A stretch of 64,000 bases of DNA. Origin: Lunularia cruciata. Lineage: Eukaryota; Streptophyta; Marchantiopsida; Lunulariales; Lunulariaceae. The position numbers and the translations under genes were made by a program. Each line of letters begins with the position of its first letter. The first letter of the stretch is position 1. Below, one piece after another: positions 55,979 to 64,000 of the stretch. The notes beneath the pieces were generated by a model. The model was given only the letters and a program-made list of their open reading frames with translations. It searched no databases and was not told where the DNA came from. Location: positions 31,288,552 through 31,352,551 of the forward strand of contig OX419756.1 in NCBI GenBank assembly GCA_948567375.1, in the 5' to 3' direction.

Positions 55979-56742
55979 GAGGTACATTGTCATTTCGGAT
56001 CTGCAGGTTAGAATAGTTGTTGTAGAACGGTATAGTTGTTAGAACTGTCGATTGCTTCACTATTTAAGAGTGGCATTTGCAGGAAATTGTTGTTCAGTGC
56101 TCATTATTTCTAAGAATAGATAAAGCGAAGTGCTGTGAAGCAGTGCTCGTCGCTTAAGCTTGATTCCGAGTATCAACTTTGTGATTGTGTTTGTGAATGT
56201 TTGGAGAAATTTGAAGTGCAAGTAAAAGTGCTTGTTGGATGTTGGATTCCACAGCCTTGATCTTCATTCTGTGTGTTTGATCCTGAGTGAAGTGCAATCG
56301 AAGCAATGCCTTGACAAATTTGAGAGGAATTGTAGTGTTGGTAGTATTCTGCATTTGTGAGTGCAGTGCAAAGTTGATGTGAAGCAATTTCGATCGAGGA
56401 AGTTGTGCCTTCAGTGGAAGGGTGGAACACAATTCTGAGGCGAAGTCGTTTTCCAGTGAAATGACGTTTTCGGGAGAGCCTGAATCATCACAATCAAGAT
56501 TGTTTGGAAAGATTTGATGGAGTTGTGATTAAGGAGTGTGAATTTGTGACAAGACTGCGAGTCAGTGCTTGTTACTCTCTTTTGGGTGTGGTTTCTACCT
56601 GAGAGACTAAAGAAGAACTCAAGACGAACTGAAATTGTTACTTTGCTTCGTATTTGGACATTTCTGACTCGTATCTCTGCGGGAACAAACTTTACTTACC
56701 CGATTACCGCAAAAGTGATATTTGCCGGGTTGTCACACATAT

Positions 56743-58838
56743 TCACCACACCTTGGGGAAATTATGCTTTCAAGGTCATGCCTTTTGTGCTTTGTAATGC
56801 TATAGCCATATTTCAATGGTTCATGAACAAGGTGTTTGAACCTTCTATTGGGAAATTTGTGGGAGATTTCATTGATGAATTTTGTGTCTATGGGACCAAG
56901 GAGTATTACTTTGAGCACTTGATCAAAGTTTTGCAATGCTTGGATGAAGCACATGCATCACTCAACCTAGAGAATTGCATCTTTGGTTGTGGAAAATGTC
57001 TACTTTTGAGGTATATCATTTCCAAGGATGGAATAACAATGGATGTTGAGAAGGTAAGGAAAATCTCCAAGCTTTTATTCAATTCAAGCTTGACAAAGTT
57101 ATGCTAATTCTTGGGGATGGTTAGGTATTATAGGAGGTTCATATTATCATTTTCCAACAAGGCTTATGCATTGACCATTTACATGAAGAAGGGTGTAGAA
57201 TATATGGTGATTTTTGAGGACAAGGAGACTCTCAATAGAGAAGAACTATTCAGTCACAGAAAAGGAAGGGTTGGCAGTGATTTTTGGTCTCAAGAAGTTT
57301 TGACACTACTTGATTGGAGAGAAAGTCACCACTGTCATTGATCACATGGCTTTGAAGTACATCTTCAACAAGACTAATGTAAAGGAAAGGCTAGCAAGGT
57401 GGATGATACTCTTGTTTGAGCATGATTCCACTATTGAGGATAGGCTAGGGAAGAAACACACAAATGTTTATTTATTATCTTGAGCCAATAGATAATTCTT
57501 TCTTAGATGAAGGGTTCATGACAAATCTCAATCACTCAAGAGGTTCCAATGGACTACAAGAAGATTGTGGAATTTTTTACAAGAGGTAACTATCTTGATG
57601 GGATGCATGATAGAGAGAGGAAGTTCCTTGTAGCAATATCTAGACCTTATACAATGGTGGAAAACATTCTTTTTCATCAAGAAGCATATGGTCTACTTTG
57701 CAAAGCAATGGGTAAGGAGTCTATGAAAGAGCTTCATGATGGCTTAGTATGTGGTGGTCACTTTGTAGAAAAGGTGACAACTTTCAAGATTCTTGATGTA
57801 GGTTACCATTGGAGTAGAATTTTCAAGGATTGTTTTGATTATTGCAAAACTTATAATGTTTGTCAAGCTTTTGCTAGGAAGTCCACCTCTACTCTACCTC
57901 TTAGATCAATTTCATTGCTACGAACTTTTGAGAAGTGAAGAATTGACTTTGTAGGTCCACTCAATAAAACCCTAAGGAACAATTGGTACATTGTGATAGT
58001 TACTAATTACCTTACCAAGTGGGTTGAGGCTAGACCATTCAAAGATAAAAATAAAGATGAAGTTGATAGATTTCTATATGAATATATCATCACTAGGTTT
58101 AAGTGCATTTTGGAGTTGGTTTTTGATGGAGGGGGAGAGTTTACAAGAACTATTACCATAGCTATGTTATGAGTATTTTCTATCACACACAAAGTGACTA
58201 CTTCCTATAAGCCAAACTCTGATGGCTTGGTAGAGAGAACCAGTCAAACCTTGTGCATGATGTTGGTCAAAGATGTACAAATAAACTTGGGACAAGAAGA
58301 TTCATGAGCTTTTTTGGTAGTATAGGACAACCATGAAAGCATCCACCAAATATTCTCTATTTCATTTGATATATGGTATTGAGTCTACTTTACCTATACA
58401 CTTTGGTCTTCCTACTTTTCAAAGCATTAATAAGAAATTGAAGTAAGCACAAGGAGGTGATGCAAGAAGTCAAAGAATGAGCAACTCATAAAATTGAAAG
58501 AGTTAAGAACAATTACTATGGTTTGAGTGACACAAGTCCAAAGGAAACAAAAAGAGAGCTATGGTAAGAGGCAAGGCACAAAGAAAGTGGAGCCCTTCAA
58601 GGAAGGTGATTGGGTAATGTTGTTTGATTCTATTTGATTCAAGAGGGTGCAAAAGAAGTTCTTGCCTAAGTACTTTGGACCTTTCATAGTGGAGAAGGTG
58701 TGGGTAATTACACCTATGATCTCAAGGAGTTGGGAAAAGTTACTTTGAGAGGATTAACCATGATAAGTTGAAGTTGTATCATAGAATGTAAAGTAACCTT
58801 CACTCTAAAGACAAAGTGAAATATCAGTGCGGGGTAAA
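56743..58838 (+). pseudogene. RT, RNase H and integrase of the old Ty3 element
   Basis: It resumes at FTTPWGNYAFKVMPF. The RT catalytic pair has changed from IDD to IDE (DFIDEFCVYG). RNase H is largely deleted between about 57,230 and 57,245. The integrase region keeps VCGGHFVEKVTTFKILDVGYHW, CKTYNVCQAFARK (one zinc Cys lost), and TKWVEARPF, with stops and small gaps after 57,938. The terminal FGPFIVEKV is still readable near 58,680. It ends in a recognisable polypurine region before the 3' LTR. Confidence 0.8.
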
Positions 58839-59525
58839 TGTAACACCCATTGGTGCATGTATACTCTATAAGGATAGTAAGTTTGATATTGCAAGTAGTG
58901 GAGAAATATTATCTATATGAGTTTAGCTAAGCTTCTACATTAGTCATGAGTAGCTAGAATTTGTCCTAGCTAAGATAAAGGTGATCCTATTCTAGAGGAA
59001 GGGAAAAGAGTGAGGAACATTATCTTATCTTCTAGTGTATTGACTTGGTATTATACTTATTTATTTGACTTTGAGGAAAGAGTTGAGAACTCATGGGCCC
59101 ACAAGCCTTATTGGTGCAGAATTTTTCTATAGTCCAAGGATAACCCATGTGAAGGAATGCTTGACTTAGTTGGTAAGTGAAGATAATACCAACTAATCAT
59201 GGGATTATTCCCATGTGCTTGTATATTCATTTAGAATATTAGACTTTATTTGACTTTGAGTCTAGTAATTGAGTTACTTTGGTGTGTTACTTTTTTCATA
59301 AGTTTATAAGCTAGGGGTGAGGAGATACTCATCATTCTTTCATTTGCAATTCTCTCTCTCCCATCGAGTTCTCTATTGAGCAATGTCTTGAGTCTTGGAT
59401 ATGCCCTGGAGTTCTAGCCTTGGAGGAGTGTGATGGAGTTGGGGTTCCTTGCCTTCGTAGTGCATGGTGTCCTACCTTGATAGCCATGAGAGGTTCATCC
59501 TAAGTGAGAGATATGCTAGCTAACA
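58839..59525 (+). repeat. 3' LTR of the old Ty3 element
   Basis: It runs TGTAACACCC to GCTAGCTAACA and is followed by GATC. It is the pair of 37278-37973. Substitutions between the two are much more frequent than between the LTRs of the young element. Confidence 0.8.
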
Positions 59526-59684
59526 GATCAAGTTCAGATCAAATTTGAGTGTGATTCAAGTGGAGTGATTTGATTGTGGAATTTTAGAGTCTATGTATGA
59601 CTCATATGTGAGTTGTGTTTCTATAATGTATGATGTTGAAAATAATGTTTGTTGTGTAGTAATGTATATATGCATGAAAAGATG
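59526..59684 (+). repeat. solo LTR of the methyltransferase-element family, right part
   Basis: It continues the LTR interrupted at 37277: GATCAAGT, then TGATTGTGGAATTTTAGAGTCTATGTATGA and GTAATGTATATATGCATGA. It matches 21,330-21,485 in order. Because the main block and the tail are contiguous here (apart from the nested insertion), this copy shows the true LTR structure. Confidence 0.65.
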
Positions 59685-60402
59685 CATATTTTTTGAGGTA
59701 GATTAGTGTATGTATAGTCTACATATTTTTTAATCAATCGTTTAGGCATATGGTCTGAAGAAGATGGCAACTTCATCAATGAAATAGAAATATATGTTCC
59801 AAATCTTGAGCAAGGCAAAGAAGAAACTTGCAATAGAATTATGCAACATTGTTTCCTTTTCAACCTTCAAGGTGGTGGTATGTTAAATAAATGAAAGAGG
59901 ATAAATAATCCAAAATTATTTAACAAGCTCAAGTTTATGTTAATTACTTGATGTCTCTTTCTTTGCTTGAATTTTTGTTGCTTGGAAATTGTTAGAAGGT
60001 ATGCTTTCATTTGGAGTAATATATGAAAATAATTTGTTGATGCTTGTGTGCATGGGACGTGCTCACGTGATGTGGATTGAATGATTGTTTGATCTGGTAT
60101 CTGCTCATGTGAATGTTGGTAGGTGCTTCCAAGGATAATAGAAAAACATAAAAGAGAAGACATAAGTTTCACATTTAAACTCCGATGCCCCAAAGGAGCA
60201 CCTTGGCTTTATTATATAACAAAGCAGAGATACTCAACAAAACCATAACCCTTGGATCAGATACATGGATTTGTGACATGTCATTGATCTCAATTCCCAG
60301 ATTAGATGCATGCATGGATGACATGTTGAATCTGATCCTATCTGGTTGGTCAAACTAGTGTTGACCAGAGGGAATCTTTAAGGAATATTATTGTAGGAAT
60401 CT
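59685..60402. other. AT-rich DNA, no gene seen
   Basis: Short minus-strand frames (59621-59863, 59867-60193) have no recognisable content. A loose pair of GGATCAGAT/ATCTGATCC inverted motifs lies at about 60,255 and 60,333. Confidence 0.4.
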
Positions 60403-61292
60403 TGTGAGAACTCGGAAAATATCACTTTTGCGGTAATCAAGTAAGTAAAGTTCGTTCCCACAGAGATACAAGTCAAAATTGGTCAAATACAAAGCAAAGT
60501 AACAATTTAGTTCTTCTTGAGTTCTTTAGTCTCTCAGGTAGAAACCACACCCAAAAGAGAGTAACAAGCACTGATTCGCAGTCTTGTCACAAATTCACAC
60601 TCCTTAATCACAACTCCTTCAATTCTTTCCAAACAATCTTGATTGTGATAATTCAGGCTCTCTCTAAAACGGCACTTCACTACAAAATGACTTTGCCTCA
60701 GAATTGTGTTCCACCCCTCCACTGAAGGCACGACTTCCTTGATCAAAATTGCTTCACATCAACCTCGCACTGCACTAACAAATGCAGAATACTACCAACA
60801 CTACAATTCCTCTCAAATCTGTCAAGGCATTGCTTTGATTGCACTTCACTCAGGATCAAACACACAAAATGAAGAGCAAGGTTGCGGAATCCAACATCCA
60901 ACAAGCACACTGACTTGCACTTCAAATTTCTTCACACACTCACAAACACAATTGCAAAGCTGATACTCGGAATCAAGCTCAAGCGACGAGCAATGCTTCA
61001 CAGCACTTCGCTTTATCTATTCTCAGAAATTATGAGCACTGAACAACATGATACTGCGAATGCCACTCTTAAGTAGTGAAGCAATCAACAATTCTAACAA
61101 CTATACCATTCTACAACAACTCTTCTAACCTGTAGATCCAAAATGACAATCCAACCTTTCATATCTGCCTATTCAAATCTCAAATTGGTTTCTACTCCGA
61201 TCCAATGTCTACTTTGTCATCGGCTTTCAAACCCAAACCCGAAGTAATTTTACTTCCTACTACTCTTTCCTCTAGTTTCACAACTCCCAATT
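60403..61292 (-). mobile_element. third copy of the 1.9-kb LTR, interrupted
   Basis: It starts TGTGAGAACTCGG and follows 51529-52,425 closely (TATCACTTTTGCGGTAATCAAGTAAGTAAAG, CCACCCCTCCACTGAAGGCAC, CACTTCACTCAGGATCAAACACACAAAATGAAG, all shared). It stops at 61,292 where the LTR of the next Ty3 element begins. The rest presumably lies beyond that element, outside the window. Confidence 0.7.
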
Positions 61293-61787
61293 TGTAACAA
61301 TATGGAGTTTAGCGACGAAGTTAGTCGGGAGTTTAGCGATAAAGTATTCGAGAGTTTAACAATGAAGTAGTCGGGAGTTTAGCGATGAAGTAGTCGGGCT
61401 TACGAAGTAGCACATTAGACAAAGTAGCCTAAAATATTCTGGAAGTATCTAGGAAGCTTCTTGGGAAGCTTCTTGGTTAGCTTAGCTTGCACCTTAAGTA
61501 AGTAGCTTCTAGAAGGAAGCTTCTAGAAGCTTCCAACTAGCTTAGCTTGCACGCCAAGTAGGCGGCTTCTAGAAGGAAGCTTCTTGAGAAGCTTCCTAGC
61601 TAACTTGGCTTGCACTCTAAGAAAGCGGCTTGAGGAAGCTTCTTGAGAAGCTTCTCAAGGGCCTTGTATGCTACCTTTAAATACCAAAGCAAAAGCTCAT
61701 GCTAGGCATTTGGAGTTTTCCCTCATTCAAGAGTCCCAATGTGAGTTTCCATTCTCCTATTTCTCTTCTCGATTTTGGTCTTTTACA
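61293..61787 (+). repeat. 5' LTR with internal tandem repeats
   Basis: The 495 bases run from TGTAACAATATGG to TTTTACA. It contains four 23-bp units built on GGGAGTTTAGCGATGAAGTAGTC (about 61,310-61,402), then three imperfect units of about 62 bp rich in AAGCTTC and CTTCTAGAAG palindromes (61,445-61,660). Confidence 0.75.
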
Positions 61788-61788
61788 T

Positions 61789-61800
61789 TGGTATCAGAGC
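61789..61800 (+). promoter_or_regulatory. primer-binding site, initiator tRNA-Met
   Basis: TGGTATCAGAGC is an exact match to the plant retrotransposon consensus, one base after the LTR end. Confidence 0.85.
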
Positions 61801-62057
61801 AGGAATGGGATGGATGGAATTTATGGACCACTAAATCCACTTCCACCAAACCATTGGGATTTTTGCGTCCAAATACTACCCAAGCATCGTTTCACGTAGT
61901 TCATCACCTCACACTTTGGACAAGATTTTTTGCATATGATTACCATATCTGTGGAACCCTTGGTGCTTCCAGTTGTAACTTATGGAGAACGGTGGACGTG
62001 CTATTTTTATGTGTCATAAATTAGATAGATTGGGAGTGGTGTGATAGAGGAGCAACC

Positions 62058-62963
62058 ATGGCGGCAATACCTGATGTCATCCTTGCTATGCAACAACAAA
62101 TCGAGCACCTTACTCGATCGTTGGATGAATAAGATCTTCGACGACAAGAGCAGGTGGAGAGAGTACCAATTCGAGAAGGAGACGATCGGATCAAATTTCC
62201 TAAACCCAAGGTATTTGAAGGCAAGAATCTCCCAGGTGCAGTGGAGAATTTTGTGTTTGATTGTGAACGTTATTTTGAAGCTACCAATCTACAAGATGAG
62301 CGAAAACAGATTCTCTTGGCTTCTAGCCAATTGGATGGAGTAGCAAAGCTATGGTAGAGATTTTGAGTAGAGCAAGCCAAATGACAAATGGTTGCACCAA
62401 TCTTGACATGGGCAGAATTCAAGAGCGCAATAATCAGTCAGTTCCAAGCTATAAATGCCACACAAGCTGCACGGGATAAGTTGGCAGAGTTGAAACAAAT
62501 TGGCTCTGTAAGAAGTTACATCACGCAGTTCCAAAACACCATCATGCAAATTCCAAACATTTTGGAAGGTGAAGCTCTGGATTGATTCATGAGGGGCTTG
62601 AAGGCAAGAACCAAATTAGAGGTAACCATGCAAGAGCCACAACACTTGGAGGAAGCCATGCGGTTGGCCAAACGTTTTGATTCCTTGGTGGCAACAACTT
62701 GGTCTCGACCTCGACCCCCACAAAGCCTACCAATACACTACACACAAGTGGAGGAGCCAACACCAATGGAGATTGATGCAATTCAACCAAGACCACTGGG
62801 CATGGCAGACAGGGAGAAAATACGACAAAATGGTGGTTGTTTTTATTGTTGCCAATTGGGGCATCGCATTGCTGAATGTCCACTTAAGAATGGACGACCT
62901 CGACAAGTTGCCCAGGTGGAGGTTGTGGAGCGGAATTATCAGGGAAACAAGGAATCCCAATAG
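62058..62963 (+). pseudogene. Gag of the rightmost Ty3 element
   Basis: The ATG at 62058 opens MAAIPDVILAMQQQIEHLT. A capsid-like domain follows (IKFPKPKVFEGKN, FDCERYFEATN, AEFKSAIISQFQAINA, RSYITQFQNTIMQIPN), then a canonical zinc knuckle CFYCCQLGHRIAEC (about 62,838-62,879). Stops at 62130 (TAA), 62355 (TAG), then TGA near 62,364, 62,382 and 62,584, all keep the same frame on both sides and are each one C-to-T step from Gln or Arg. The frame ends at 62963. Confidence 0.75.
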
Positions 62964-62989
62964 GAGATTTCAAGCCACCTACTAGGAGC

Positions 62990-63361
62990 TTGATTAGTTC
63001 CAATGGGATTGAAGGCTTGGCCTATGCAAGTCTGCTTCACTTGCAAGGTATGATATCTAATACGGGTTGTAGGATTTTGGTTGATTTTGGAAGTTCAAAG
63101 AATTGCATGTCTATGCAAGTAGCAAAGGAATTGGGTATTCCTATCAAGCCAGTGATTGGAAGTAGTTTGATGATGGCGGATGGTAGAAAGGGTTCTGCAT
63201 TCTGCACCTCGCATCCTATTACCTTCAAGATTGTGAAGGAGTATTTGGAGTGTATGAGGTTTGTAGTGGCACCTCTACACTATGATATCATTCTAGGTCT
63301 ACCTTGGCTTGAATGTCATAAGGTTCAATTTGATTGGACCCGACGCCAAATTCAAGTATAA
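62990..63361 (+). pseudogene. aspartic protease of the rightmost Ty3 element
   Basis: The frame reads ILVDFGSSKNCMS, where the active-site DSG has become DFG (one C-to-T step, TCT to TTT), then VAKELGIPI, MMADGRKG and the second motif DIILGLPWLECHKVQFDW. The active-site change predicts loss of activity. Confidence 0.7.
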
Positions 63362-63427
63362 CACCAAGGTAGGAATTTCTGATTAGGTTGTCTCGCACCT
63401 CTGAGTAAGACACCTAAGAATAGTCAA

Positions 63428-63607
63428 TCCCAAGATGGGAAGTTTATCGAGAAGGTAGCCATAGAGCAAATTTGGAAGAGAGATGAGTCCCAAGATGGGA
63501 AGTTTGCCAAGAAGGCAACCATGGAGCATGCTTGGAAGAGAGATGAGTTCCTAGAAGGGAAGTTTGTTAAGGAAGCAGCCATAGAGCAAGCTTGGGAGGA
63601 AGATAAG
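63428..63607 (+). repeat. three 60-bp (20-residue) tandem repeats in the PR-RT linker
   Basis: Units start at 63428, 63488 and 63548, exactly 60 bases apart and in the pol frame. Each encodes a 20-residue unit of the form SQDGKF-x-K-x-A-x-EQ-x-WKRDE. The DNA similarity is high between the first two and lower in the third. Confidence 0.75.
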
Positions 63608-63639
63608 TCTGTATTTACGGTGTGGATCAAGCCGATTGC

Positions 63640-64000
63640 ACAAGAACAATCCAAGGAGGGTCAAGTGCCGCATCAAGCAATGGTTGATAGGATAGTTCAG
63701 GAGTTTGCAGATGTGTTTCCAGATGATCTTCCAAAGGGATTACCCTCCGATCAAGGTATGCCCTTCAAGATCAAGTTATGGCCAGGGAGTACTCCGGTGA
63801 GTAGACCAATCTATCGGCTCTCACCAAAGGAGTTAGAGGAGTTGCAAACAACACTTACAAAGTTGTTGGAGAAGGATTTCATACAACATAGTACCTCTCC
63901 TTGGGGAGCACCGGTACTATTTGTTCCAAAGAAGGATGGAGGACTTTGTTTTTGTATTGATTACCGTGGGCTCAATAAGCAAACTGTGAAGAATGCATAT
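63640..64000 (+). pseudogene. reverse transcriptase N-terminus, cut by the window end
   Basis: The frame (2) reads [65 protein letters not shown], the entry region of a Ty3/gypsy RT. Catalytic motifs lie beyond 64,000. The upstream protease and repeat linker are in the same frame, with stops at about 63,359 and 63,380. Confidence 0.8.

Larger units (their letters stand above)
54823..56737 (+). mobile_element. solo LTR, 1.92 kb, plus orientation
   Basis: It runs TGTGGTACCC to GGGTTGTCACA, with a perfect 5-bp duplication CATAT (54818-54822 and 56738-56742). It is the inverted partner of 51529-53464. It holds a 7-base array of ACTTCGG/ACTTCGT units (55,259-55,308) and a TATAAA box (55973-55978), a good candidate for the LTR promoter. 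Its CpGs are better preserved than in the first copy, hinting that it is younger. Confidence 0.75.
37278..59525 (+). mobile_element. old Ty3/gypsy element, multiply interrupted
   Basis: LTRs at 37278-37973 and 58839-59525 are flanked by a 4-bp duplication GATC (37274-37277 and 59526-59529). The internal region is collinear with the younger element at 42990-48928: leader, zinc-knuckle ORF, gag, protease, RT, RNase H, integrase. It is full of stops. It is interrupted by the younger relative (38710-49605) and by two 1.9-kb solo LTRs (51529-53464, 54823-56737). Removing these leaves about 7.5 kb. Confidence 0.85.
61293..64000 (+). mobile_element. Ty3/gypsy element, 5' part, continues past the window
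   Basis: A 5' LTR (61293-61787), a textbook tRNA-Met primer-binding site, a Gag with zinc knuckle, a protease, a repeat-bearing linker and the start of RT are visible. It is inserted in the third 1.9-kb LTR copy. Several in-frame stops mean that this copy is dead, but most are single C-to-T changes. Confidence 0.8.

Overview
The window is nuclear DNA of a plant-lineage eukaryote. It is almost entirely retrotransposon sequence, with plant-style Ty1/copia and Ty3/gypsy pols, tRNA-Met-type primer sites and a PIF/Harbinger transposase. There are no bacterial features, and I found no intact host gene, rRNA or tRNA. A Ty3 element carrying a cytosine methyltransferase, together with a restriction-endonuclase-type LINE, points to a non-flowering streptophyte (charophyte alga, bryophyte, lycophyte or fern) rather than an angiosperm. 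That placement is inference.

Layout. 1-2325: low-copy, relatively CpG-rich DNA. 2326-5697: a decayed single-ORF LINE with a C-terminal restriction-like endonuclease. 5698-9000: low-copy DNA with an inverted LINE 3' fragment and several perfect hairpins. 9128-10060: a Harbinger-ORF1-like relic. 10829-27282: a minus-strand copia element, split at the end of its RT by a 9.7-kb Ty3/gypsy element (11756-21485, plus strand). 27283-36880: decayed minus-strand ORFs, minisatellites, a Harbinger transposase fused to a second copia relic, and AT-rich DNA. 36884-59684: a solo LTR of the 11.7-21.5 kb family, split by an old Ty3 element (37278-59525). That old element is itself interrupted by a younger relative (38710-49605) and by two 1.9-kb solo LTRs. 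60403-61292: a third, truncated copy of the 1.9-kb LTR. 61293-64000: the 5' half of another Ty3 element, which runs off the window.

The most interesting object is the 11756-21485 element. Its polyprotein order is Gag (two zinc knuckles), aspartic protease, C5 cytosine DNA methyltransferase, reverse transcriptase, RNase H, integrase, and a C-terminal PHD finger with all eight zinc ligands. It therefore carries both a writer and a likely reader of chromatin marks. Nearly all of its nonsense codons, and all of those in the LINE, are explicable as C-to-T changes (CAG to TAG, CGA to TGA, CAA to TAA). That pattern fits deamination of methylated cytosine.

The young element at 38710-49605 is almost intact: one in-frame TGA in about 1,600 codons. 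It has an extra zinc-knuckle ORF upstream of gag and carries an inverted copy of its own 3' half, giving a palindrome with 3.6-kb arms. All calls were made by eye on the sequence; no database search was possible.
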